DNA of 64,000 bases, taken from contig CM046294.1 of NCBI GenBank assembly GCA_025267735.1, positions 43,437,570 through 43,501,569 on the forward strand. Reading direction: 5' to 3'. A program made the position numbers and the translations under genes. The DNA is from Mactra quadrangularis (Eukaryota; Mollusca; Bivalvia; Venerida; Mactridae). The notes under the pieces are model-generated. The model saw only the letters and a list, made by a program, of their open reading frames with translations. It did not search any database and was not told the DNA's origin. Positions 1 to 11,035 of this stretch are shown piece after piece (positions within the stretch are counted from its first letter, which is position 1; every line of letters begins with the position of its first letter).

Positions 1-22
1 CTTACGTCACCTTGCTAAAATA

Positions 23-141
23 TGACGTCATCTAGCGACCTGAAATGTATTGAATGTGACGTAAAAAGTGGGCCCTGACAACTCCAAGTTCCTTACCGAA
101 CAGTGGCGTCATCTAGTGACCTAAAAATAAATAATGTCACT
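23..141. repeat. Two diverged copies of an ~80-bp repeat
   Basis: The motif GACGTCATCTAGCGACCT near 25 recurs as GGCGTCATCTAGTGACCT near 104, each followed by an AT-rich stretch and a GTGACGT or TGTCAC block. This looks like the end of a small tandem repeat that continues left of the window. The first copy contains TGACGTCA, a perfect CRE-type palindrome, but nothing shows it is used. Confidence 0.45.
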
Positions 142-1764
142 TGTTTTAGGTAGTTCTTTAACTTGGCGTGTCAATCTAACAAATGACGAGTCTATCTTTC
201 ATAAATAGGGATGAATGAATATATACAGAAAAATTCTATAAGTGTCTATATAGAAACAAGTGAGTATTATCAACTCTCTTATCTACTGAGCCGCACGTAC
301 TGAACAATTTTTGTTTTCATAAGAATAAGTATTTAGAAATTGTATATCGCGGACTCACTGTTTCCCCCAATAAACGAATGAGTCCAAAATTAAAAGAGCA
401 ATAGCATGCCGTGTTTACAAAACTGTTCTATACATTATTTTGATTTTAGTTAAATACGATCTCGTACAGCTCTGTAAAATTATGGAATTTTTATAAACGG
501 CAATTATCGAAATAATAACAACCACCTGAGATGTCACATGACTTGTAAATGGACACATCTCTTAATAAGGTCAAAAGTTCAATGGTTATTGTTTAATTAG
601 GACATTACTCTGATTTATAATTAAAAAAGATGTATCGTTTTCTGAAATACTAATTATTTAAACATCATATATATAGACCATGTCTTTATATCAAAGACTA
701 TAATTAGTTTGTTACCAATAAGGAGGTGTAGAGTATCCTTTGAGGGAATAATCTAATTAAGTATTCATTTTAAGGTTTGATTTGAAGTATACCCACAAAC
801 ATTGATATATAGCACAAAGTTGCTGTGAATTTTAAACATTCATATTTTACCTGTTTTAAATAAAAATGTTCACAACAGCAGCCAATGTACCATGTATCTT
901 GGTGTGAGCAAAAAGTGTATGTACTGTTCTGTTCAATTGTGAAATCAAATTTTACCGTGGTAAAACATACCCTAGAGCACTGAGCTCAAAACAACGGCAG
1001 GAACCTTAAAGACTATACTGTTTCGCATTTTGCAAAGATACGTCGATGGAAGGACGAAACTTATTAAAATTTTATGCACGTGTAGTTATGAGCTTGGTTC
1101 ATAAAGTTTTTTGGATTTCTTTGGGTGTTTTTGCCTTCAAATGTACACAATGGGATTTAACTTTCAGTTTGGATTTCACACCTGTATATTCCAGAACTCT
1201 CAAGGGGGTCAAATTTAGTTGGGTTACACTTTATTCGTACGTTTGGTGTTAAAACAATATATACTTTTTATAAGAATTCTCGTGTGAAAAAAAATGATCG
1301 ACTTAACCTTATAAGAATATAAGCTTAATAAACAATGTATGGATTTATAAAGTTAAACAGAATTTACAAGACTGGGTCACGTGACTAAGCCAATACAAGA
1401 AAATATTAACGCAAAGCATTAAAAAGCGGTGGTAAGCGTTACATATCATTTTGCTCATTGCATGATAAGAATGCAACGAGACTTGGGGAAAAAACTTGTA
1501 CAACGACGTTGAATTCCAAGAATGTTAAGAAAACTCTAAAACGACCAAATACTATTAGATATAAATTATCAATTTGACAAAAACATCGAATAAGACCTTA
1601 CGTCGGCCGTTACCTTTCATATGGGTAAAGTTGTCCAGTTTACGATTTTGTAAGTTCTTGTAAGTGTATAATACACTTCAAATATTAAATATATTGTAAT
1701 TCTTAACTCCTAATACGTATTATCCTTCTGATTGATCCGTACGAATTATCCCAATGAATGAAGT
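142..1764. other. AT-rich stretch, nothing recognised
   Basis: No gene, RNA or clear repeat was seen. A 68-codon open frame at 1046-1252 on the plus strand has no recognisable motif and is of chance length. Confidence 0.6.
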
Positions 1765-1790
1765 TCAATACAATACAATACAATACAATA
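1765..1790. repeat. (CAATA)n microsatellite
   Basis: About five perfect CAATA units. The sequence just to the right reads, on the minus strand, as an AT-rich tail running into TATTG repeats. That arrangement is typical of the 3' end of a non-LTR retrotransposon, so this may be the tail of a minus-strand LINE remnant. Confidence 0.7.
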
Positions 1791-2400
1791 GTTTATTTTG
1801 TTTTACAAGGCCAACGGTCCAAAATACAAATCATTGTCAATACATTACATGGGTGATTATAATTAATATGATTAATACAAATTAAAACATTAAACATACA
1901 TGTAGAGTGATAGTGCATACAATGCAATTCTATAAAGTATTTACAATTATATACAGAATAATGTACAATCTTTGTGTTTAATAGTGTTGTGACGTAATTA
2001 TGAATGTATATTAATATTAAACGTTATCAACATTTTATATTTAATACATGATAAACAATATTTACTGAGTCTGTCTCAGTAAGAAAGCTCTATAGAGAAA
2101 TTTAGCAAGACGGTAAATGTTGTTTTCATTACTGTCAGACATTATGTAATAGAATGTTTGTGGGCATATAAGTTTAGACAACCAAGACGGTGGAAATAAT
2201 TCTACTCTCAAATCTTTGTATAAAGGGCACAAAGTATCATGTGCAATTCGTCTTCAACCACATAGACATTATTTCTGAGACAGTACGTACAATGCATGGT
2301 GAGGAAAGTTCCGCATGGAATAGCCTGTACTGGTAAATTACACGATCGTTCTTAACTTCCTGAATACCAGTAAATAAAAAATCTAAATGTTTTCACATAT
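1791..2400 (-). mobile_element. Possible decayed LINE 3' region
   Basis: This is suggested only by the flanking (TATTG)n tail and the transition from AAAACAAAATAAAC into it on the minus strand. No reverse transcriptase or endonuclease motif could be read. It could equally be ordinary intergenic DNA next to a microsatellite. Confidence 0.25.
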
Positions 2401-3349
2401 TAGCAAACGTAAGTCTGCATCAGTTTTCTGCCCATATATTTTTCACTCAGTGGTAATGTTTGCTCATTAGTACATTGCCAGTTTCAATTTTAATAGTTCA
2501 TTTACATAAAAATTCCATTTGCCTCTTTAAGCGCTAGACAATTTGCTATATTTTATAACAAGATATAATGAATTATGTAAAAATACATTACTTAAATCCC
2601 ACTGTACTGACTGTTTAAAAATCCAGTTCAATTCGACTGACACAAATACGACGAATAAGTCTTTTGCACTTACTTATTATAAGGCAACGCCTTTATTTCT
2701 ATATTTGTACATAATCTCCCGATTAAGTTATTTTTTGTAATGCCGTCATTAACACAAATGAGTTCACTATAGTCAATTAAAGTTTAAATCCAACTTGAAT
2801 TAGCCGATTTTATTATTACTCATTGTTTGTGTTCACAATTCGAACTAAAGACGAACAAAATGCGCAGTCATGCTTTTGCGCAACATTTTTAAAATTGTAC
2901 CCACAAAGCACTTGCTAATCTCGTACCCAGAGAAAATATCAAAGAAGATCTCGAGCTATCGAGACTTTCGTACCACAATACACCATTTTGTTCGCTAATG
3001 AATAAGTTCGTGACGTACGTTTTGTGTGCGCAGCCTGCATTGCATTTGTACATAACTACTTGAGAATTGAAAAAAAAGTTACTTATGCCTTGTCGCACAC
3101 AAACAGTGGTAACAATGATAAACAATATTGTATACAATCAAGACTATTCGGTATTATTTTCTATTATCAATATTTGATGCTTTCATTCTTAAACCTGCAT
3201 TGTGCCGATGTCATAAGATATGTTTTTAAAATTTCCATAGCACTGTTTACTGTACCGAAGTGTAGTTTGCGACAGTATACGAGTTAAAAGTTCTGTTTAA
3301 AGTCTGCTTCCGTATACAAGTTCAGCCTACTTCACAATTTTTTACCATA
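2401..3349. other. No recognisable feature
   Basis: AT-rich sequence with short open frames on both strands that overlap one another and carry no motif. A CTCGTACCCAGAG stretch near 2919 resembles one arm of the hairpin at 6525-6580 but has no clean partner here. Confidence 0.55.
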
Positions 3350-3535
3350 AACCCTGATCATTGAAATCTCCCTCTGGCGGGTTATCCCTTCCATAACCCA
3401 TTTGCATTTGAGTGGATGGTGTGGAACAACTGTAGGTAAATGTCTGGCTCAAGGAAATAAGCAGTGCCCATACTGTGGTTCGAACTCAACCTCTCGATCC
3501 CAAAGCGCGCGTCCTTCCACTGGGCCACTGCTCAT
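3350..3535 (-). mobile_element. tRNA-derived SINE, type B, minus strand
   Basis: On the minus strand the head reads GCAGTGGCCCAGTGGAAGG (A-box-like TGGCCCAGTGG) and then GAGTTCGAACC (B-box-like), as in a Pol III tRNA promoter. A body follows that ends with GGGAGATTTCAATGATCAGGG. The same head and body occur at 35,549-35,690 (plus) and 35,875-36,070 (minus), so this is a dispersed family and not a tRNA gene. Confidence 0.65.
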
Positions 3536-3610
3536 ACATTCAACTGAACAATACAGCCTAGGCAAAATACAATTACGTCTACCACCAAGATTCACACAAC
3601 GGTTACGTTT

Positions 3611-3646
3611 CGCCATTCTGAACAACCTCGGCGATCTTCTACGCAG
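3611..3646. repeat. Half copy of the CATTCGGAAC hairpin element
   Basis: CATTCTGAACAACCTCGGCG and the following TCTTCTACGCAGAT match the left arm and loop of the complete 55-bp hairpin at 10,972-11,026. After the loop the right arm is replaced by unrelated AT-rich sequence. Confidence 0.5.
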
Positions 3647-3891
3647 ATATACATTTGAATTAATTATTTAATTTTTTATTCATATACGTAAATAAGATTA
3701 AAAGTCGCTTTGATCTAATATGCTTTTAGAAAACATACTGGTTCTATAGTAATATCGTGACTGACGTTTCCTTCGGATCAAACCTATGCAAATACAAAAG
3801 TGTCACTGTTTAATTAATAAATCCACTTAGCCTGGGCATTACCCTAACCATTTAACTATTGTGTTTAAGCATTGATACTTTTTACAATGTA

Positions 3892-4534
3892 CAGTTCCCT
3901 ACAAAAGTCAATCAACGAAATCCTGTTTTAGGGATGCACTGATTCGCATTTAGCCATAAGACAGAAAATATGAGTCATTGGAACTATTCCAAACTCAGAA
4001 TTACTGAAGTTCAACGTATGGTTCTAACCAATCTGATTAAAACCCGATCTAAAATTTTCCACTCGCACACTCGCTAATTTAGATCTGGCCTTTTTCAAAC
4101 GAAGGTCACGTTCAGGCAACATTTTCTCATCATAATATTCATGATGAAATTGTTATGATACATAACTTGTTTACATCGTCTACGTCACGCAATTTGAAAT
4201 GAGCCGCCTAATTGCAGATTGTGAATAATACCGCTGTTAAATTAGCATGCAAATCTTGGTCTAAAAATAGAAATTACGAAATCAAAATGTGATTAATAGT
4301 GTTTTCGTCTAGATGAAAGCTACGCATTGATTGGTCGAAACAAAGTTCATCTCGACGTGACCTTCCACGGAGAAAGTAGAGATCCTGAACGACAACGCTC
4401 TACAGGATATCTGTTTACGGAGATTGAGTTCTATGTTATTTTAATAAGCTTTAATTATACACTGTAGTAAGATTACCCCGCATGCTCAGGTTTTCTCAAA
4501 ATTTCATTTTTCCAAGAACTTTTGGAAGGCACTG
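3892..4534. mobile_element. Decayed Tc1/mariner-type element with nested insert
   Basis: The left end ACAGTTCCCTACAAAAGT and the reverse complement of the right end, ACAGTGCCTTCCAAAAGT, are similar inverted ends of the CAGT type. The left end is preceded by TA; the right flank is not TA. A 396-bp repeat (4030-4425) fills most of the interior, so it may have inserted into an older small element. No transposase is visible. Confidence 0.4.
4030..4425 (+). repeat. 396-bp dispersed repeat, copy 1
   Basis: The sequence runs from AATCTGATTAAAAC to CTGTTTACGGAGATT. A nearly equal-length, highly similar copy lies at 12,801-13,197, and a partial inverted copy at 43,862-44,045. The ends are weak inverted repeats (AATCTGATTAAA against AATCTCCGTAAA), which suggests a nonautonomous DNA element. 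No coding capacity is seen. A short internal palindrome, GATCTAAAATT and AATTTAGATC, lies near the left end. Confidence 0.75.
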
Positions 4535-5020
4535 TGTATGATATGGATTTAATTCAAATATTTATTTAAATTATAAACTTTCTTGGATAATATTTGAATT
4601 TTCAACTTCGATTGTCACATTGAATGAAATGAAAAAGCGAAATTCTTTTACGCAAAAGTACAAACAGTGTCGACCACTTCGTGATCGAGGTGTATCGTAC
4701 TTGCTGAGTACGAAATACAATGTTATTTCTAGAGATCTTTGCCTCTTTAGTGACAGTGAGAAGGGAACTGCTCGCCAAAATATGTCTAGAAAAGAGCAAA
4801 CATTGCCAATCACTTCGTGCCAAAGGCATTGTCTTTACCACCACTTAAAGCGATTTAAACGCTGACGGAGCTATTTGCGGATTGCGAACCTAGTGAATGA
4901 TAGAGGATGAAAGTATTGTAGATATATATGTTTGGGTTGATGGCCGCAAACAAATAACAGAACAGAACAGATACTTAATTAAAGGGCTCGAACAATTCTC
5001 GTCACCCAAAAATTACAAGA
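4535..5020. other. No gene; short AGAAC repeat inside
   Basis: Overlapping short open frames near 4571-4865 on both strands have no motif. A few AGAAC units at about 4955-4972 are followed by ATACTTAATT. The same combination occurs at 6042-6075, so both may be tails of one retrotransposon family. Confidence 0.5.
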
Positions 5021-5075
5021 CGCCGTTATATGACCTATACAATCTGCTGCAATGGCGTTAAACCCAACAAATAAA
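5021..5075 (+). mobile_element. SINE 3' tail fragment
   Basis: The block GCCGTTATATGACCTATACA, then GGCGTTAAACCCAACAA, matches the tail of the SINE at 13,400-13,712. There is no tRNA-like head, so this is a 5'-truncated copy. Confidence 0.55.
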
Positions 5076-5244
5076 TATATACAATATACATACATATACA
5101 ATTACATGCGACAAAAAACCAACCTAGCACAAAATAAAGACGATCTAATGTTTTTGGATTTTTTTTGTGTAATTAGGTAAGTATGTGAGTAAACTTGACT
5201 CTAATGCCATGTTATATATTGTTTAGGCGGACAGTGCACTTCAT

Positions 5245-5600
5245 AAAGCTACAGTCCCATAAACATAAAAATAGCCGTGAGGGCACCGTACGGGCGCCGC
5301 GCGACCAAGCATCGTAAGGCCCCGTGCGAACTCTTGCGTACCCGTACGGACTGTTAACGTTTTTACCAGTGTCCGTGATATGAGCCCAGGATACACCTAT
5401 CAGTTTCAGAGTCAAATCATGAACAAAATCGTGGCCGAGTATGGATTAAACTTGCATATCTTCCAGCTACGACTCCGTACGGGTGTGTTGTTTTGAACCA
5501 TGTGCGTACCCTCACCTTGATACGCAAGGCTTCCCACGGCTTACGACTGTCTGCACGTACGAGTCCGTAACAAGCCACGGTTTTATGGGGCTGAGGCATA
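5245..5600. repeat. GC-rich island with weak inverted ends
   Basis: A patch far richer in C and G than its surroundings, with repeated CGTACGGG, GCGTACC and CGTAAGGC motifs. The left edge CAGTCCCATAAA and the reverse complement of the right edge, CAGCCCCATAAA, are similar, which suggests a small foldback element. CpG is frequent, unlike the neighbours. Two open frames here (60 and 67 codons, minus strand) show no domain. Confidence 0.35.
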
Positions 5601-6524
5601 AGATTTTAGAAATATCCCTGTTTTGGGATGAGCCAATTTAGATTTATTTTCTGTGCATAGAATAAATTACCTAATATACATAAGCAAAACCCAATGTTAA
5701 TGGTATAATTCAGTGTTAATGTATATTTATAAGATTATTTAGTGTAAAGTCAATTTATTCATTTGATATTAGCGGTTTTCAAAGCCATAACAAAACCGTA
5801 ACTTAATATACTTGAGGAAGGTCAGTTTATCTAGCACGACAAAATATTTATTTAGAATTACATAATTTATTTACATATACTTAATAGCGTAAATATATTT
5901 AACCGTTTTGCTGTATTAAAAGTTTTCGATTTTGGACTTTCGTAACTTTTTTACCTAAAATGATTCGACAAAAGCGTCGTTTATCAAAATCACACAATAT
6001 TGAAATTAGATGCGCTGAAGTTTCTCTAAACTTGACTTACTTGAACAGAACAGAACAGAACAGAACATACACTTAATTTAACCCAGGTTATTTACAGCAT
6101 GGGTTCTTTAGACATGTGAATATAAAACAGAATATAACCCCCAATACATTTGCTAATATGATCTATTAAAAGCTATTCTTGGAACGTGGCAATTCAAGTA
6201 AGTCAAAACTAAAGCAAAGATATCCTTAAAATGAATTTAATAGCAAAAATAAACATTATTCGGTATCAAATACGATGTACTTATTTCACTTCTGTATTGT
6301 TATATCAAGTCTAAATAAAAAATGTGTAAAAAACTTATTAATTTTCCCCATACTTAAAAAATGACAAAACTTTGTACTTGTTCAGAAAAAACTTTAAATA
6401 TCCTTTCTGCGCAGTAATTTTGGAATACATGTATGTTTACTTTAGAGTGGTAAAACTTTGTTTCTTTTAAGAAAAGCTTAAAAAGTTGTTTAGGAAATGT
6501 TTAACCCATACATCTGGTACAAGC
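5601..6524. other. AT-rich, AGAAC microsatellite only
   Basis: Four to five AGAAC units lie at about 6042-6066, followed by ATACACTTAATTT, matching the tail seen near 4955. Otherwise nothing was seen. Confidence 0.55.
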
Positions 6525-6580
6525 TCATTCTCGTACCCCGAGGTTATCAAGATCCTACTAGACTCTCGGTACGAGAATGA
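6525..6580. repeat. Perfect 13-bp inverted repeat hairpin
   Basis: TCATTCTCGTACC at 6525-6537 is exactly complementary to GGTACGAGAATGA at 6568-6580, with a 30-bp loop. The flanks GGTACAAGC and TACAAGCTGG are partly repeated outside the stem. It is probably a short palindromic transposon remnant. Confidence 0.6.
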
Positions 6581-8068
6581 TACAAGCTGGGCACACTTGC
6601 ATTTTGAAATTGTATAAATTCAGAAAATAATTATGTTTTTTAAAGTGTACATACATTTTAAACGCTTGATAGTCGTATAATTCGTATTAAATATTAAACG
6701 AAAACAATGATAAAATAGTAAAAAATATACGTTTATAAGAATGTATAATATTACCTTCTCATGAAAAAAATGAGGTTATTTCCAACTACGATTTATTTGT
6801 AGAAAATTTTAACTTAAACACATACGTGTATACTTATTTACTACAAATCACTACTTGATTTAAATCTTATAGGTTGTTTATTCACGATACGCGTCTCACA
6901 AAACATAAAGTACGACGATGTTTGGTGACGAATGAACCGCAGTCTTATATACTATCGTATTATTGATTTTCAATCGATCGATTTTATTGAAAAGGAATTC
7001 TTAATCAAGCAAATTAAGTGGTGAGGTGTTTTATGTTGGCATTTAAAAAGACTTGAGAAAAAATATTTTCAAGTCTTTATTGCCACATTCAAGATCAAAT
7101 CTGTTTTTTATTCATCACAAATTCAACGACACTCGAAATCAAAAGAATTCTTATTCATGAACAACGCAATAATGAATGTTTGTATTAATGGTATAGCGTA
7201 AGCCATTTTTGTACAATTACAAATGTATGCTAATTTTTGTTCATCAAATTGATTTCTCTCATTTTGATTTGAAATATTGCAAGTATAATACACTATGATA
7301 ATGATGCATAGGCGGTTCCATCAGGGGCCAATGAGAGAGGTCCGGATCCGCCAAGATTTTTTAATGACCACCCTATATTAAGTAAACATTTCCATCATGT
7401 TTTGAGCGATTTATGCCCAAAAAAATGATTTCAAAAGTTTGATCTCAAGTCGAACCCCTTATTATTGTTCGCTTGAATTGCCCTCTTAGTAATAATTTGA
7501 AGTTTCCCCTTGGAAAATATCTGAACCCGTCTCTGGTAATGATAAAGACGACATGAAAATCTGTAATTTGAGCAGGTATCATGTATAGACACCTGCACTT
7601 GAATACATTTTTCCTTATATAACATATTTAAGATATGACATTCTATAGCAGGAAAATTGCACAACAAAATTAATAGAAAAATAATCATACAAAGTAATTT
7701 AGCATTCTTTAAAAAGAGACATTTTTGACACTCGTGATCACTGATCAGCCATACAGAAATAGAAAAAAATATTTATTAGTAAAATGAAGTATATAATTAT
7801 ATACACATAATTACATCTCATGCACAAAAATAAATAACAAAAAATCTGCCGCATTCATGGCGTAGTATAGGGCAATAAACAAATCACGCATGCATTAACA
7901 TGCACCCGAACTGACACGTGATGTAAGCACTATACATAATTATTATAGTCCATACAAAATGACCAGAGACAGATTAATGCGATTCTATAATTAATACAGT
8001 AAAACCTCAACAGAGCGACCATCTACAGAACATATCCTCCGCACAACAACACATTTTGATATTTCCCG
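6581..8068. other. AT-rich, no gene
   Basis: A small hairpin, AAAGACTTGA (7047-7056) and TCAAGTCTTT (7069-7078), and a single transposon-end-like motif, CATAGGCGGTTCC (about 7309), were seen. An 85-codon minus-strand frame at 7431-7688 has no recognisable motif. Confidence 0.5.
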
Positions 8069-8077
8069 TAGGTGATA

Positions 8078-8376
8078 ACCCGGGTTGATAGCGCAGTTGG
8101 TAGCGCGCCGGGATTTGGAATTTCGTGTCCCGAAGGGGGTACAGGTTCGAATCCCACCCGGGGAGATTATACCCTTCCATGAAAATTTGACAATAATGTC
8201 AATTTTCCTCCATTGATTAGATAATATGGAAAAGTTTCCGGCCTTGTGGAAGGGTAGGTGAGTATACTGGTTATAGACAATGGTCCAGGAAAGCTAGGTT
8301 AGGTGCGTTGGACGCCGTAAAATGACCTAAATTGTGTTGACACGGCGTAAAACCCCATAAACAAACAAACAAACCT
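8078..8376 (+). mobile_element. Full-length tRNA-derived SINE, type A
   Basis: The head CCCGGGTTGATAGCGCAGTT contains an A-box-like TAGCGCAGTTGG (8089-8100) and a B box GGTTCGAATCC (8144-8154). A central block, GGCCTTGTGGAAGGGTAGG, and a tail with GACGCCGTAAAATGACC and ACACGGCGTAAAACCCC follow, ending in (AAAC)n. TAGGTGATA directly flanks the copy at 8069-8077 and 8377-8385, a clean 9-bp target duplication. The same family is seen at 34,966-35,240, and its tail recurs in other SINEs of the window. Confidence 0.85.
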
Positions 8377-8828
8377 TAGGTGATATTTTTATCAAATCTT
8401 AATCTCTGCAGAGCAATAACCTCTGTGCGACTACACAGTTTAATCTCTCCAAGTGGGTTCTGTTCAAAAGAGGTTGTACTGTACAGCTAACTGATTCAAA
8501 ACACGTAAATGATGTTTAAAATTTATTACTTAATTGCCCCAGGTCAATGCGAACAAGCTATATAACGAGATGAGAAATTTAAAAAAAACAATCAATGACA
8601 ATGTACTCACGTCAATATGTAATAAAATCCATGATACCAAATTTCTCATTATAATTTCATGTAGCCGCGACCACAAAATCAGGAAAAATCCATGGCACAA
8701 AATTAAAAGAAAAATTATATCATAGGATTACATTAATTATGGACATGCCAGGTTTTGCTATATGAAACAATAATTATAACATAATCACACATAATCAATA
8801 AATCACACAGTTCTAATACATATAACTA

Positions 8829-9046
8829 CAGTGTCACCCAAAAAATCCTTGGACAGAAATATGCATTAGGTTAAGCCGACTCACATTCACCCATGAAAAA
8901 TAACAAAGTCGTCTGAGTAAATTCCAAAGTCAACATAAATTAGTGTGGTATAAATATGACATACAAACTATGTTACATCAATAAACTTTTATCATACTAA
9001 ATTTACTTGCAGTAAGGAATTGTCCAATGACTTTTGGATGGTCCTG
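8829..9046. mobile_element. Mariner-type MITE, 218 bp
   Basis: The left end CAGTGTCACCCAAAAAATCC and the inverted right end CAGGACCATCCAAAAGTCAT are related, both followed by TTGGACA, and both ends abut TA. This fits a nonautonomous Tc1/mariner derivative. The interior is AT-rich and noncoding. Confidence 0.6.
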
Positions 9047-9199
9047 TATAATATACGATAATGATTTGTGCTACGATCGAAGGCAAAGGCGGACGCGGAA
9101 TTCTATTCACTGAACCAAACTTGGAGATTTTACAGTGGTGACTGAACCCCGCACATTTGTTAATCGCCAAGCAAATACAGGAACGACTACTCTGAACGG

Positions 9200-9266
9200 A
9201 GTTTGGTCCATTCGGAACACCTCGGTCATTCATTGAATAACCGAGAAGTTCCAAATGAGTTTGGTT
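9200..9266. mobile_element. 49-bp hairpin mini-element with 9-bp duplication
   Basis: CATTCGGAACACCTCGG (9209-9225) pairs with CCGAGAAGTTCCAAATG (9241-9257) at 14 of 17 positions. It is flanked by AGTTTGGTC (9200-9208) and AGTTTGGTT (9258-9266), a near-perfect 9-bp direct repeat. It matches the arms of the 55-bp hairpin at 10,972-11,026. Confidence 0.7.
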
Positions 9267-9316
9267 TGATGGAAGTACATTTTGAAATTATCCTACAGGG
9301 GTTTGATGTTATCTTG

Positions 9317-9455
9317 GGTGCGTTGCTTAACAAATCGCTACGTATCGCGTTGTGTCCTGGTTCCCTTCTTACAACAAAAGAAATAAGTGAGTGACATCAA
9401 ATTTTGGGTACCAGGGTACCAAGCGATACATAGTGATTTGCTTAAGCAACGCGCC
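9317..9455. repeat. Inverted repeat with ~49-bp arms
   Basis: The left arm 9317-9365 (GCGTTGCTTAACAAATCGCT) and the right arm 9406-9455 are complementary apart from a few changes and a small indel, with a 40-bp spacer. It is probably a palindromic MITE. It overlaps no convincing gene. Confidence 0.65.
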
Positions 9456-9958
9456 AGTTATCAGCGCAGATTTTTCCACTACCTGAAATGAAATTAATTG
9501 GTTTAATTTTCGTGGCGGATCAGGGATATCTCAGAGGTGATCAACTTATTCCTTTTCGGAGGGTGCGGTGTTAGGTATGCTCTCATAAAACAGTTTGATA
9601 TGTGAATGACCGTAGAAGCCATTTCTTGGTTTCCAGATAGTGGTTAAGTTGTACACACTTGTTCTCTAAATTTTTCGTTACAATAAAAGCCATAGTTCTA
9701 CCAAAATATTTCCATGTATTAAAGTACTATGCCAATCCACAACGGCAGTCCGAACCTGAGACCCTCCCTTGGGAATTTTAACCTGCTCGCCCCTCTCTTT
9801 GAAATCATATCTCCAATAAGGAACATAGTCAAATATTTATTAGAAATGAAAACTGGTTACAAGTGTAAACAATGATATAATGAAATGAAACCATAAAACC
9901 ATTCATTATATTTAATATTTGTTAATTAAAAATAAATATTAGATTTGTTAGTACTATG
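9456..9958. other. No recognisable feature
   Basis: No open frame of note and no repeat was identified. Confidence 0.5.
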
Positions 9959-10199
9959 CAGTTCCTCTCAAAAGTTTTTGGACAAATGAAAGTTTGAAAC
10001 AAATTGATCATGTATAACCCAAGAAATATTAGCATAAAAAAGCTCATTAATGAGACATAATTTTAATAATAATTTTGTTGCCAAACTTATTAAAGCCGAT
10101 TTCAGAATTTTATCGGATGACTTTTCGATTTTCATTTGTTAATTTGAATCGGTTTGTCCCAAAAACAGGACTTTGAGCAAAGAATTTTGGGTGGCACTG
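9959..10199. mobile_element. Mariner-type MITE, 241 bp
   Basis: The left end CAGTTCCTCTCAAAAGTTTT and the inverted right end CAGTGCCACCCAAAATTCTT are related. TA follows the right end; the left flank is TG, one change from TA. It resembles the 218-bp element at 8829. The interior carries no coding sequence. Confidence 0.6.
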
Positions 10200-10962
10200 T
10201 ACATAGAAAGGAAGCTCTATTAATGACAAATATCAAATACTCGTGTCTCTATTCTAGTGCTAAGGTCATTCAATCTACATTCTAACATATTGCTTATTTA
10301 CCCTTTGCAAACAAAGAATAAATTCTATCGTTCATTTCTGTACCACTATACAACGGTCAGCCGAATGACGTCATAATGTGCGTTCGCCATGAAAAATAGT
10401 TTTTAGTGGATAGAATGAAATACAGAAAAGTTCCGCTATGAAGACCAGCTTGTTTATTACAAAAAGCATACGAATTTTGACGATTTTTTTTGTCCTAATA
10501 CTTAATTTAAGAACAAAAAAAGTTCCTATGTTTTAAGACCATCGATTTTGGTGGCCTAAACTGTGGAATTTTCTTTCGTGGTGTATTGTCAGTTGGTTGT
10601 ATATGGGCTTGGGCGTGGTATGTTTTTTCTGATTTATTGACTTCGTAATACTTGAATCAGTGGTAGAAAAATATGATCATTGATTGTTTTCTATGTAAAA
10701 ATTCAACGACGGTATCGATACGCCCCGCCATGGAATTGAACCTAATGAAACGTCCCAGGATTTAGGTTAACACCCTGACTATGAATGCACAGCTCAAATC
10801 CCATGTCGGTTTCTGTACGTATTTGCTACTTCGCCGTTTTTCTACAGGCAAGGGAAGAAACCGCTGCTTGTAGCTTGCATAGACATATTCATAGATAGAA
10901 CTGCCAAGTGATTGGTTAACTGCTGTCGCCATCTTGGAAGTTGCTCTTTGTTAGAATGTCTA
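10200..10962. other. No recognisable feature
   Basis: AT-rich DNA with no repeat or gene identified. Confidence 0.5.
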
Positions 10963-11035
10963 CGACAGTTTCATTCGGAACTACCTCGGCGATCTCCTAC
11001 GCAGATCGCCGAGGTTGATCCGAATGCGACAGTTT
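10963..11035. mobile_element. 55-bp hairpin mini-element with perfect 9-bp duplication
   Basis: CATTCGGAACTACCTCGGCG and the next bases GATCT (10,972-10,995) pair with 11,003-11,026, leaving a 7-bp loop, CCTACGC. The hairpin is bounded exactly by CGACAGTTT at 10,963-10,971 and 11,027-11,035. A 9-bp direct repeat abutting a palindrome is the mark of transposition. It is far too small to encode anything. A 115-codon open frame at 10,912-11,259 runs through it and is not credible as a gene. Confidence 0.8.
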
